Source: Eumeta japonica (taxonomy: Eukaryota; Arthropoda; Insecta; Lepidoptera; Psychidae). Taken from it: a DNA stretch of 64,000 bases. The notes beneath the pieces were generated by a model. The model made no database searches and was not told the origin of the DNA. It saw only the letters and a list, made by a program, of their open reading frames with translations. The stretch covers positions 1-64,000 of the forward strand of contig BGZK01001566.1 of NCBI GenBank assembly GCA_005406025.1, read 5' to 3'. This document shows positions 48,031-59,154 of this stretch, one piece after another. The stretch's first letter is position 1. Every line of letters begins with the position of its first letter. The position numbers were made by a program, and so were the translations under genes.

Positions 48031-48869
48031 CTGGTTCTGCTAAATGAATAAATAAGCGATATTATAAAGAGTTATATGCACGTCTAGAAGACTTTATTGC
48101 TCTTAGAATATTATTATTTTTTTTGGCAACAATCTTGTTGACGCTGAATTATTTTAATTTTTGTACGATTCACATCGAACAATGTCTTTTTATTTGCAAA
48201 AATGCCTAAATGCGGAAAATTCGAAATTGGCGAACAGTTTTGCATCATGTAGGATCACGCTTTGAAAATTCTAATGCGAAATCACTATTATAGAAATTAC
48301 CAGAAAAAATGATCGATATTGGGAAAATTAAAAATTGTATCTAAATTAAAACTATACTATATTCTTATATACTAAATTAAAAACTATATTCCTAAAAGGA
48401 AACTATAAAACAGTATTTTATAAAATCCTACAAAATTAAATCAGACTCTTAGTAGATGATACCTTGAAACGGGATTGAGCTCGGATTCAGAATTAGTATC
48501 GTGACCGCTATCGAGTTTTGGATTAAAACTAAAAATTTACGTCTACGTATATAGAACTACCGTTTGTCTGTCCATACATTTTTATAACATCAAAGTCTGC
48601 TCACCCAATCTTATCCATCCCTGTTTAAGATGAGCAAGTTTCTGCGTCCATTTCAATAGGTAAGTGGTGTATTATATACCGACAGCGAGACACTCCATCG
48701 AAGAGAATAAAAGATGTACGATGCAGACTTTTATAAAAAAAAAATTATACGTTCACGGAGTTATTCTCATTATGGGGTCACCAGATATCGCGCATTGCGC
48801 CCGTGTCCACGTTTTGCAGTTTGAACTCGACAAGATACGTACAGATTTCACATAGAACAGGTGTAAATT
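48031..48869. other. AT-rich spacer
   Basis: A 48470-48530 stretch ('gaaacgggattgagctcgga') belongs to the degenerate GGAT-rich motif class. 48660-48855 carries a 63-codon frame without a domain and may be part of the SINE at 48870. Confidence 0.45.
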
Positions 48870-48960
48870 TCACCTATCATGTAAGTACAGGTGTCCTCCA
48901 CGAGGTTTTCCTTCACCATGATCGAGTCGTATTGTTGAATAGACATCTACCTGTACTTAA
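48870..48960 (-). mobile_element. SINE fragment (Metulj-like), reverse orientation
   Basis: 'ggtgtcctccacgaggtttt' followed by 'ccttcaccatgatcgagtcg' is the reverse of the familiar lepidopteran SINE phrase 'ggtgaaggaaaacatcgtga', 'ggaaacctg'. Assigned from memory. The tRNA-like head is not recognised and could lie towards 49000 or be lost. Confidence 0.5.
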
Positions 48961-48984
48961 ATTTAGATAGGCCATCGGCCATCT

Positions 48985-49009
48985 TTATATATATGTATAT
49001 ATATATATG
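48985..49009. repeat. TA-rich microsatellite
   Basis: Short interrupted (TA)n. Confidence 0.85.
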
Positions 49010-49439
49010 GGAAAATCACATTGTAAACTATCGCTAACTTAAGTCACTTATGGAATTTTTAAACAAAAAGGTTTGAAAGCTCGGCCTACGGTAAGGTTCG
49101 AAACAAATACTTATAAAACTTAAGGTCTGCGTTTAAAGGATGAAAAATTAGAGCGGCAATGAACGCACTGCGGAATTATGTCCAATCAAGCCTCTGTTTG
49201 TAGTCACATAATATACATATCCACAATTATAGTTATAATTATAAGTTTTTCTGTAGATACGAATGCGTATTGTATAAATTTTAATGATACATTACTCGGT
49301 GGTGTTAAATAAAGCTTCTATATGTCTGTTTGTAGAACCTGTAAGTGCATTCTGATTTAATAGGTATATAAGCATTAAAACTTTTTTACTTACATTATGT
49401 TTCGTTTTATTTATTGTCATTATAGTAGAACAGATATAC

Positions 49440-49740
49440 GAGAGGTGATAGCTGAGTGGTCAGAGAGTTGGTTTCACGTCGTTAAGCTTCTGGTTCGAAT
49501 CCTGGCTACGGCTAAATTGACTAACGAGTTGTTAAATTGAGTCGAATTAAAATCGCTCATTCTATACTTCTGAGTCATCTTAAACCTTCGGTCATCGGTC
49601 CCAAACATCATCTCCAGTTTGGTGATCTTCAAGCCCCGCAAGATCTAACGTGGTGAGCTTAAGTCGCCCCTTAATCGGAAATAAGACTGTCGGAGTGTCT
49701 TTCGAATCTGCAGTGGGAAGATACGAACTTGACATACTAT
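49440..49740 (+). mobile_element. tRNA-derived SINE with intact A and B boxes
   Basis: 'tagctgagtgg' (49449-49459) matches the pol III A box, and 'ggttcgaatcc' (49492-49502) is a perfect B box, 33 nt apart as in a tRNA. The head does not fold into a complete cloverleaf that I can trust. A roughly 240-bp non-tRNA body follows ('ttcggtcatcggtcccaaac', 'cttcaagccccgcaagatct', 'cttaagtcgccccttaatcg'). The 31735-31992 element is a diverged relative on the other strand. Both internal promoter boxes are conserved, so it could still be transcribed. Confidence 0.72.
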
Positions 49741-50219
49741 GAAAATCGCTTTAGTGTGATAATCAGAAGAAAACTTAGTAATAAAAATCCAATTTTCACG
49801 CCACGTTTGTAAGTTATAAATAGTGCCATTAGTGTGGAAAAAATTAGATAAAATATTTAAGTGTGGAAAATATTAGATAAATATTAAATTAGATAAAATA
49901 GACGGACGCATGTCCGTCTTACGATACCGAAATACGACGAAAATGAAATCGATATCGTAACGAAGATAAAGCCGAGGTAAAATCGGGAGAAGAATTAAAA
50001 TCGTAGCGAAAAACGAATCCAGAACTGATATTGGGATCGGAGTGATAGATAAATCTATTTATGTTTAAACAGATTAAGTAAGCAATATTAATTTATTACA
50101 AATATCGAAATGAAAGTTCTTATATCTGACGGTAAATATATTCTATGCCCACGCGAAACCAAGCCACGGGCGGTGGATAGTAGTAAATATAATTTGATTA
50201 ACGCCAAAAATTGAAATCG
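49741..50219. other. AT-rich spacer with degenerate GGATCGGGAT-like words
   Basis: 49920-50060 has irregular purine-rich words ('cgatatcgtaacgaagataa', 'aaaatcgggagaagaatt', 'gatattgggatcggagtgat'), reverse-complement-like to 18350-18660. 'gtggaaaa' units repeat near 49835-49870. Confidence 0.45.
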
Positions 50220-50420
50220 CGGTCTCTTCGTACGGCCGTATGCATACTCCTTCCTTTACATTTCATTTTTAGCTGACGGACCATTAGTTTCCAAGCAACA
50301 AAAGCGGCTATCAGCACTCCCGAATTCTTAAAAGCATCCGTAGCCGCCTTCGCTAACGAAAGCGATCAACGTCCTACGCCGAACGCCGGCCTAAACGGCG
50401 CAAAAGGAATAATTTGAATA
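50220..50420. promoter_or_regulatory. Candidate regulatory element 18
   Basis: CpG patch with 'gacggaccattagtttccaa' near 50276 and 'gtcctacgccgaacgccggc' near 50371. It is separated from the SINE at 50470 by a short AT-rich stretch. Confidence 0.37.
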
Positions 50421-50469
50421 ATGAAGGCGAGACAGTGTTGCATAACGCAAATTCGCATACAGCTATACT

Positions 50470-50770
50470 GCGCATGAGAGCGCCGGTGGTTCGGTGATTA
50501 TAAGAGCGCCCGCCGTGCAATCGGGCGGTATCGGATTCGAGCCTGACCAAAGACGAATTCATCTATGAGTTTTTAACTGGAGTTGAATTGCAAACTATAC
50601 TCTCTCCGTGCCTCGGAGAACACGTTAAACCTGGACTAGCGTGAGAGGCTTTATTTCCAAGTGCCTCGATTTGTGGTATAAAAATTGTTAGAGGGAGTCA
50701 CCTCAGAAGGTTCACAAAATCAGAAACAACCGCTTATAGAGGTGAAGCGAGTCAGCGTGCGAAAATGCAA
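50470..50770 (+). mobile_element. tRNA-headed SINE, family B, copy 2
   Basis: 'ggattcgagcc' (50533-50543) is a near-consensus B box. The preceding 'cgcccgccgtgcaatcgggc' forms an anticodon-stem-like fold (cgcccg / cgggcg). The A-box region is 'ggtggttcggtgatt' (50484-50498). The body has 'gtgcctcggagaacacgtta' and 'aacctggactagcgtgagag'. It shares the B-box region and 'gtgcctcgga' body with 2430-2660. The tail is not clear. Confidence 0.68.
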
Positions 50771-51189
50771 CATTAGAACATCCTATGGATTTAGTTCGTA
50801 CATTTTTTTATTTGAATCTGATTAATGTTCTATATTATCACTTTATTAACGTTAAGTACCACTGCACCAATATTAGAAAAAGGATCTTTAAAGAATCAAT
50901 TTGATGATTATTGTCTATCGGTCCGTAAAACAAGATTTAACTTTATTTTATATTAACTAATATAATTGCAAAGTTAACTGATGACATTCGAAAATTATCA
51001 TATCCTGTCACATATATTATTACAGTACGGAAATATAGGAATTAGCGATGTCTTTGGCACACATTGCCAAATTATCATCCGGTCTTTAATTTTTAGTAAA
51101 TCATCTGTAAAACAATAATGCATTGGAATTTAAGACCATTTTTAGTAACGTGTAGAAAATGAAATCACCTAAGACAATTTCTTTCAGTT
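50771..51189. other. AT-rich spacer
   Basis: Nothing supported. Confidence 0.5.
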
Positions 51190-51370
51190 TATCCTCTCAT
51201 AAGCTACGCAAATAGCCAGCTAAGTGCGGCTCGCGGTCCCATATACAGGGTCGCGTACTCATTTCGCTCACTCAATAACAGCAATAGTCCTCGATAAAAT
51301 TGCGATCGCGAAAGGATTCTTATAAATTTTCCATTTTTTCGTCGAGTGTGCGAAAACCTAAAACAACCTT
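51190..51370. promoter_or_regulatory. Candidate regulatory element 19
   Basis: CpG patch ('aagtgcggctcgcggtccca', 'aaaattgcgatcgcgaaagg') ending 'ttcttataaattttcc'. No frame. Confidence 0.34.
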
Positions 51371-51439
51371 AAAATAATAGACTCACTACAAATGAAAATT
51401 ATGTGGTAATGGATTGTTTAGGTTCGTTCAAACACTTAT

Positions 51440-51486
51440 GCGTTCACATATGCGCATGTGCACACACCCACACGCGCGCGCGCACC
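51440..51486. repeat. CA/CG alternating microsatellite
   Basis: 'cgcatgtgcacacacccaca' then 'cgcgcgcgcgcacc'. Low-complexity alternating sequence. Confidence 0.8.
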
Positions 51487-52179
51487 AAAGTGAAGATAGA
51501 AAATGGTGCAATAACAGAACTCGGAGCAACAACCTGCTTAAATAGGGTATGACATCATTGAGTCATCTATCTGGTTTATAAATCTAACATTTACAGTTTT
51601 AAGTGGTAGTAATTGTGTTATCAGACTTGAACCAAAAAAAAAATGAAATGGACGCTCCTCAGCAAACTCGTACAGAAATTGAATACGTCATTATGTTAAT
51701 TTTGCGCTTGGATAGTAGAATAAATAATGAGTTTAAATACATCAGCATAAGGTGTAAAGTTTTCATTTAGTAAACTTATAGTTTTATACTGTAGTTTTTT
51801 TGTGAATATAATGACGGCTAGATTTTAACTTCATTTATATATTTAATTTCAATCCATTCTTTATCAATTGCTCAAAGATAATTTTACACTTCACTAAATT
51901 GGTAAATTTAATTTATGGCTGTATTACATATTTATAAATATGCTTCACAAATGTCATCTTAGATTATTGTTGGTTCTCTGCTGTGTCAAATATTTTAATA
52001 GACAAACAAAATTCTGTATATTTACGAAATATGGAAAATTATTAAAATACTTATATAATATTCATCGAAATCTATTGAATAATCAGTCTATATGTATTTA
52101 TGAAGATATATCGCGTGGCTAATACGTACACAAGTTCACAGTACAACACACTCACATAAGTTCACTTACAAAGTATTTA
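51487..52179. other. AT-rich spacer
   Basis: Nothing supported. Confidence 0.5.
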
Positions 52180-52300
52180 AAAATCTTTATAATATTACAA
52201 ATGCGAAAATATGTCTGTCTGGATGTTGATTCTTTGATCACGTCCGATCAGTTACAAGGATCATGATCAAATACAAAGAGGTAGACTATGTTTTTAAAAA
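52180..52300 (+). mobile_element. RTE-type LINE-derived repeat fragment
   Basis: 'tataatattacaaatgcgaa' then 'aatatgtctgtctgg' is the forward form of the lepidopteran RTE tail phrase seen in reverse at 13110-13262. It ends after about 100 bp. Confidence 0.6.
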
Positions 52301-52419
52301 TATACTTTTCATACAGAAAAAAAATACAATAAAAATTGCAATTGGCTACGACCAACGAGAACGTCTAACGGAAGAGAAAATTATCGGCTTCTAATTTGCT
52401 ATTGGTATGAGAGTAAAAC

Positions 52420-52602
52420 AAAAATAGAGATTTGTAGCGGTATCCGGATCGGAAAAGTAAACAGAATTGAGTCCAGACCCGACAACGGGACCGAAACTAG
52501 AATCAAAAAGAGGATCGGGATAAAGATTAGGATTGATGGTAAGATCGGCCGATATAATGATGAAGAGATGAAGAGATGAAGGGATGAAGGGATGAAGGGA
52601 AT
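52420..52602. repeat. Degenerate purine-rich tract with a 9-bp minisatellite
   Basis: 52430-52550 has irregular 'ggatcgg' and 'ggaccgaaa' words (same class as 18350-18660, opposite strand). It is followed by about five units of 'gatgaagag' / 'gatgaaggg' at 52559-52602. 81-codon frames on the minus strand in two phases are by-products. Confidence 0.7.
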
Positions 52603-54669
52603 CGTTGTGTGTCTGCGCTGGTGAAACCGCGGGCAAAGAATCATAAAAGGAAACAGTAATTGCCGAAGGAAACTTTTTACTCTGGGTTAGATTTTTGTGC
52701 AGCTTATAGCGAAAAGTAGACGGGTTTTAGAAGAATACACAAATTTTACCCATTTATTGTCCTTATTTTGCAAACACATTTCAAATTAGAACTTAGAAAG
52801 AAAAAAACAGTTTGGACGTATGTTGACAGTTTATAAATATCATTCATCACATAACGTGGTTGTATCATATTTTAATCCATCTATCTATTCACCCACAATA
52901 TTTTTCTAGTCTTGTTATCCACCTTATCGATCAGAGTGTAGCGTTTGTGTGATTCAAAAACAAAATATATACTATATCTAAAAACACCCCTAAATTTTTG
53001 AAATTCCTAAGGAAGCTTGTTAATTTTTAAGAAGTTACGCAAAACACGTAACATTGAAATATATTTTTGAAGAATTAATGTCAATATAAAATTAAATTTG
53101 CCGTCGCTACCTTTACATCGACAAAGGTAAATCATGAACTCCCAATAAATCCATGAAAATTTTCGATCGATTCAACGAAACCTTCGCATGCAAATTACTT
53201 TTATATCATAACGCTGTGCTGCGTGGGGTGACCAGTGCGATCTCGAGATAGCTACCGGTTAATTGGCTACCTATATTTATTGTTGGGATGAACATATCAA
53301 AGCGGCAGAGATGAGGACATAAGTCAGGGTAGCTTCTGTTGCAATCGCAATTCTCCATTTTGTATTCTGGGTCTCTCGATAAATGGAACAAAGGAAACTA
53401 TAGAGGGTGTTGGAATTTTATTTAGAAGCTTAAAAATGTTATAACTGTACCCTCGAACAGCGTTATACAAGTTTTCTCTATAACTTTCCATAACATAGAA
53501 TAGAGAAAATACATAGAAAGTGATGTACGATTAATAATATGACGCAAAAAAATTGAAAGCTTTACCCGAACTCAGTGGATGAAATCACCGATTAACATGT
53601 GTCAACCTGCGTCTGCGTTTGTCTGCATTTTAACCAAATACTGTCAAATTTGATGATTATATTGCTAAAACTATTAAAATCCCACATCGCATTTTTGAAA
53701 CTTGTCAAAACCATCGATTAAAAGTTCAAAAAGATAGATTGAACAATTAAAAAAAAAAATGACTGCCTAAAAGTGAACTAAAATGATGTAAATATCATAA
53801 CGTGAAAAATCATTGAATTAATATGACAAATATTTTCAGTCGGCTTATAATACAATATAGTCAGGTTATTGAAAATCATTTGCCTATCATTTTCAAAGGC
53901 CTATTCAATGATGCCTAAATTGGCATAGTTCATCGATTTACTTCTTTTCCACGATATGGCACCTAGATGGATATTTAGTTTTGGTTACTATCATGTCTTT
54001 ATTAACACTCCCAAGATTATAACAAATTAATTGATGCAAAAATCATCAAAAACTCAAAATGGATGATTAGCCTTAAGAACAAACATAGGACCAATCACAT
54101 TTAAACCATTATGGCAGTTTTAGTTTAAAATAACTAATTTTACAATTATACGTAGTAAATACATTTTATTTAAAGACTCAACCAAATAAATTATACGTAA
54201 CGCAACGTTACAAGAAATATGACACCCTTCTGGAATAGATCCTTTGCAATAACATCAACAATACTCTATCATGAAAATCAACAGCTTTTATTACAAATTC
54301 CCATAATCTTACTCACTTATTATAGCTGTACTTTTTATATCTGTACAATAATTGTTTTGAGTCACACAAACGCAATATTTTGATATCAATATGACGCATA
54401 AAATAATTAATATGCAACACGAAACAATTATTAGAGAAAAAAAATTTGTGTGTGCAGATAGTTGAAGAAGTACTACCGTATTATGCCGTGATTGACATTT
54501 ATAAACTGTCAACATATCTAAGTTGCACTTCTTCATAAATAGTCAGATTTTAATAAGCAATATTTAGTAGAGTAAATACACTAAATTAATAAAATTTTGT
54601 ATATTGTATTCCAGTACAATATACAAAATTTCCTTCTATATTTTTTAAGCTTTTAGTTATTTTTACCTG
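52603..54669. other. AT-rich spacer
   Basis: Hairpin 54592-54631 inside. Nothing else supported. Confidence 0.5.
54592..54631. repeat. Perfect hairpin, 17-bp arms, 6-nt loop
   Basis: 'aaattttgtatattgta' (54592-54608) and its exact reverse complement (54615-54631) around 'ttccag'. Confidence 0.95.
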
Positions 54670-56419
54670 TTCCTTTGTCTGTCTGTTGGTAATCACATTT
54701 TACAAGTTAGATTTGACTCATTTCCTGATCTTTGATTAAGTTGATACTTACATACATTCATAAATCGGGTGACAATATAATATAATAATCTCATAGAGCT
54801 GGTTTGATGATAGAGCCGGAAAGCAGCCCTAGTATGTCAGCAACCCCGTCGCATTTGGTCTCGTTTTGTTTGTGTTCACGCATATTGTAACTCTAAATGA
54901 TATTAGGGTCCTGTTGATAGAATCGTACGCAGCCACTGGAACTCCGTAATGAAACAAAATGTCTTCATCAAATATAATCCGATTTTAGATGATGTCTAAA
55001 GTTCTGATGATGACGCGGGAAGGTGGTCACATGAACTTCGTAAACGAACCTAAAGTATACTCATGTTGATGCAGCAAACTACAATTAAATCATTAAAAAT
55101 AATATTATATTACCATAACTTGTAAAGTTCCATGTCAGATTTAAATGTAAAGGTCCATCACTTCATAAATTCTTATAAATAAAATATGACTTTTTCAAAA
55201 TAATTACTAAACTAGTTATTTTGCCATTACACAATGCCAAAAAGTAAATAATCAAAGAAACGTTAAAAAAGAACCATTTATAGTTTTTTAAAAAGGAACT
55301 AAAATTTAAAATTTTGTCCGGATTAAAAAAAACCCTTTGACTGATAATAAATTTATTTAATTTTTGCTAAATTCATACCATACCAGAATAACGTATTTCC
55401 TAATCTTCCAACTTCATACCGTTTACTAAATTTCTTTAGTATTAATTTTCATTCGTCATTCGTATCGTTAATTTCTGTTGTTTTGTGAATTTCATGAATT
55501 ACATCGCGATGAGAAACACCAAGTGCAGAGCTTGTCGTGGAGTGATTTTCTCTATGAAGACAAGTATTAAAATATCACACGTCATAGCCACCGACACGAT
55601 TGATTTTATATATCCACCAAACACTTTTCAGCCGATTTAGAAATATGTTTTTTAATATCGTAAGTTAGTGTTAAGCTTTTATTGGGAGAACGCTGTAAAT
55701 ATACAACTGGGGCAAATACATCTTAACCTCATTTAAAAAAAACACAGTATCTGATACCAATTGAACCTGAAAGAGTAACGTCGCAAAATAAGTGTAAAAA
55801 TAATAGATTTATCATTAAAAACTAAAGTAGATCATGTACAGGAACTCCTTTTTTCTCTACCTCTAACAAAAGAATTATTAGATGAGACTTTTATTACAGA
55901 ATAGTCAGAAAATGGCGCGGTTCAAATACTGAGTAGACACTTTGTTGAACCGTAAACTGACGCCAAACATTGGATATAATTTTTGGAGCGCTAGATAAAA
56001 TATATTACCGAACTATTGAAAACTGATATTGTATAACTGCATTAAATTGTAAAATTCATTAGATTTTATACATCTTAAACTAAATCGTTGTTTATCATTG
56101 ATAAATGAAAATTTCAATTCAAATTTCATAGCTGCGCTAATGGACTAAATTTCCATTTTGTTCAGATGTATGTGCGAATTTGTGGTAGATGCCTTCATAA
56201 TAGAAAAGATTTAATAATGTAGCTAAATGCAATATCAGTATTCAAATCTGAATTTATATAGCATTAATGTCATTTTTTTTTGTTACCATTGCTAAACCAC
56301 ATTGCTTTTCTGTCATTTGCCTTTTTTTATTGTCTAATTGCTAAGACATGGTTAACTTTTTTTGCTTTTGCTATGTAATTACTTTATATATCGACCATAA
56401 CGGTTCGATTTCCGAGATC
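54670..56419. other. AT-rich spacer with a weak RTE-type remnant
   Basis: 'tttgtctgtctgttggtaat' near 54675 suggests an old RTE-derived piece. 54780-55060 is somewhat less AT-rich and unidentified. Confidence 0.4.
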
Positions 56420-56840
56420 TAAATTGTGCTCATCACATCCAACAGCTTCATTTCTGTCTGTGCAAAAACAGCCGAAATGGCTATAGCTCGTTTGAGCCGT
56501 TTGAGTATTATGCTCCGCTCCCGCAGAACCACGCAGCTATTCCACGGCTTTCGAAGCTGTAGCAATTTAACGATCCGACATCTCGGGCGACGTCTTCATT
56601 TATTCAGGGCAAAACAAAAAGTGGCCGCCGACGGGGCCGGCTTACAATATCAATTTAGAAAAGTGAAACGGAAGATTTATAGTTTTAATACATGTAAATA
56701 CGCGCCCCGAGGCAACGGCGTGGCGTTCATTTATCGCTAATTATTCGAAACTTTTGTGACGAATGCGCGGGCGCATCACATAAGAACATCGTTTATATAA
56801 AGACGACAAACGTTCGGTAGGTTCGTGAGGTAATTTTCCA
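56420..56840. promoter_or_regulatory. CpG-rich island, candidate regulatory element 20 with TATA-like box
   Basis: 'gtggccgccgacggggccgg' near 56622, 'gccccgaggcaacggcgtgg' near 56704, homeodomain-type 'atcgctaattattcg' near 56734, and 'tatataaag' at 56794-56802. A 104-codon plus frame (56426-56740) crosses it; it is Arg/Leu-rich without a domain and spans the island's AT-rich edges, so I treat it as chance. Confidence 0.44.
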
Positions 56841-57378
56841 TAGTTCTTAAGGACAAAAGGAACTCATAATGAAATGATGTCTGTTGGATCCTTTTATCTA
56901 TTTGACATGGAAGTTTTTATTAAAGACTTAGTAACTTTGAAATTTGAAATTCAATCATATCATTTTGTAATATCGTTAGTCATATATCATAAAATTACGT
57001 ACAAAATAATGATACCTAAAATGATGGATTTTTTGGAATAACTTTGTATGGACTAATGATTATTCATCATTAGTTTTTTGATTACTATTTTTTTTTAATT
57101 TGTTATTTTATTTAAATTTTAAGGACAACAATATTTATTGTTCTTCTGCATTTCCTTTTATTCTTTTAATCTATTAGTGGTACCGAAATACACCTCCAAA
57201 TATAAAATGTCCTTTATTTAATCCACTTTATATTTAGTTAGTGTATCGTTTTTGTTTCTTTTTTTAAATTGCGGAACCCTAATCGACAAAAGAATGGTAA
57301 GTCGTTATTATTATCAAATACTTAAAAGTGTTTATTTTTAAAGAGGTATTAAAATTTAAACAAAACTATGTATTTATA
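56841..57378. other. AT-rich spacer
   Basis: Small 9-bp palindrome at 57052-57074. Nothing else. Confidence 0.5.
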
Positions 57379-58343
57379 ACCGACTTCAAAAAAAGAAGGT
57401 GGTTCTCAATTCAACTGTATTTTTTTTATGTTTGTTGCTTCAAAATTTTCGACTGGGTGAACCGATTTTGATGATTTTTCTTTATTTGAAAGCTAGTGCT
57501 TTTTGTTTGGTCCCATTTAAATTTTGTCCAGTTTTGATAATGGCATCCATGAGAAAACCATATAAGTCTTAAATTTGCATTAAGTATGTGCGCGACCAAT
57601 GGACGAATAATTCAATATCACGCAAACCGATTTCGATGATTATTTTTTTTATTGGAAAGGATGTACTTCAAGAGTAATTTGATGAAAGTTTGGTTAGGTT
57701 CTGATTATGGGATTTTTGACAAAGTAACGGAACTCTTCAATTCTTAGGAGCAAATTAACGATACTCGGCCAAATCTTTTATAGGCTATCCGAATATTTGA
57801 GTCACCTACCATAACGTCGTTATGGTCAAGTAATTGTCGTATTCGAATATGATGATTAATGGAACTCCTTAACGGCTTACAGTAAGGGTGCGGTCTATTA
57901 GCAGCATATTTAGTAGGTCTACCCATATTCAGACAAATTAGTTAGTGTACTTCAGATTCACTAAAAATCAAAAAACAAAGAAAATTAACAAAAAATTAAT
58001 ATACAAAAATACAAACAAATATATAATTTAGGTACAATTATTTTATCGTAATAATTTGATTGGCTTTTAAATACTCTAATACTTTTCATTTCATTTCACT
58101 TAGGAGAACTCTAGAAATATTTTGATCATTGTTTGTTATTCATAGGTATGTGTTGAGTTAAATTTGAAGTAGGTAGGTACCTACTTGCCTTCTTGCGCGG
58201 TAAACACATAGATCGTACTTACATATTGATGAGTAGAAATAATAAGTTGATTATTAAGTTGTAGAAAAATACGCAATTATTTTTTTACTTTTTAGTGCAA
58301 ATTAATTTGTTTTGGAATAGTTTTTGTTTTGAAGTCGTTTTTT
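57379..58343 (-). mobile_element. Lepidopteran 'accgacttcaaaa' interspersed element (~960 bp) with short inverted ends
   Basis: 'cgacttcaaaa' (57381-57391) is repeated in inverse orientation at 58327-58337. The plus-strand start 'ccgacttcaaaaaaagaagg', 'tggttctcaattcaactgta' and 'gggtgaaccgattttgatga' is a phrase I know to be extremely common in moth and butterfly genomes. Inside, a minus-strand ATG frame (57926-57744, 60 codons: MGRPTKYAANRPHPYCKPL..) lies close behind the right end, which would be the element's 5' end. Family name and transposition class are not assigned. Confidence 0.7.
57744..57926 (-). pseudogene. Possible N-terminal coding remnant inside the lepidopteran element
   Basis: A 60-codon frame starts about 410 bp inside the right end. 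It is basic and polar at the start (MGRPTKYAANRPHPYC), then SINHHIRIRQLLDHNDVMVG and NIRIAYKRFG. The composition is protein-like (mixed H, R, D, N) in an AT-rich context. It ends at a stop near 57744 and nothing in-frame follows. It could be the broken start of the element's own gene. Confidence 0.35.
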
Positions 58344-58383
58344 TTTTGTTAAAATTTTTGTTTAATTAATTATATATTCCAGG

Positions 58384-58660
58384 GACAAATGAGTCGGCGA
58401 GCATTAAAGAGCTGCTGCCATGGACACTCGCAACCCCAGATCAGTCACCAGTGCGTCGTCAGTCTCTTAGGAGGGAATGGGATATCTAATGGAACGACAA
58501 TTGGTACGGTGGAGAGGAGATAGGAAGGCGTCATCGGAACCGTCACTCACCGGACGAAATGCACCGGCGGAAGCTGCTACGCTGCAAAACCTAAACCATT
58601 TTGGGCCGAGGCGTACATTATCAACTGTATGCCACAATTATAAATAAAAATACTCCATAT
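58384..58660. mobile_element. GC-rich repeat-like patch
   Basis: 'gctgctgccatggacactcg' then 'caaccccagatcagtcacca' and 'gtgcgtcgtcagtctcttag' then 'gagggaat' resembles, from memory, a phrase in lepidopteran repeats (subject 'cgcaacaccagaggag', 'cacaggtgcgttgccggcc'). 'gaaatgcaccggcggaagct' follows. No second copy in the window. Confidence 0.4.
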
Positions 58661-59150
58661 TAATTATGATCAGGTAAACTGCTCGATTTATCTAATAAGA
58701 AAATTTTTGGTTCCAAACTGATGATAAATTACCAAAGAGAAGCAAAAGAAATGAGACCCTAAGTCGCAAAGAGTGATTATTGTAGGATATTGTGACAACA
58801 CCAATGATTACCGCCTTGCTGAACCTGAAACCAACAGAATTAATAAAAGTAGAGATGTTGATTTGTGAAAAATGTCAAAAAACCTTATGTATACTTATCT
58901 TGTGATGTTAACAGCTCTATTGAAGAGAAACATTTGGTATAAATACCAGCAACAACACCTAAACTAGAAATAGAAAAAAAAATCTGGACCACAAGCAATG
59001 GCAACACCTGAATCTGAAATAGAAAAACATTTTTTAGAATCTAACACTACTGTATCCACAGATACAAATGTTAGTGAGAGCTCTTGAAGAATCTTGAAGA
59101 AGCAAGACAGTTCATTCTATTGAATTAAGTAGAAATTCTGTCCTGCACTT
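58661..59150. other. AT-rich DNA, possibly interior of the copia remnant
   Basis: No frame is long enough to assign. A/C-rich pieces such as 'caacaacacctaaactagaa' recur as 'caacacctgaatctgaaata' (about 58950-59020), an imperfect duplication of about 58 bp. Confidence 0.35.
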
Positions 59151-59154
59151 CTAT

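Noticed and set aside
49440..49515. Functional tRNA gene
   Set aside because: A and B boxes fit, but acceptor and anticodon stems do not pair convincingly, and a SINE body follows directly.
50484..50550. Functional tRNA gene
   Set aside because: The B box is imperfect and the A-box region diverged; the downstream body matches another SINE copy.
52391..52644. Two 81-codon minus frames as genes
   Set aside because: They are translations of a purine-rich degenerate tract and a 9-bp minisatellite in two phases.
56426..56740. 104-codon frame as a gene
   Set aside because: Arg/Leu-rich content follows the GC-rich island, with no domain and no splice signals.
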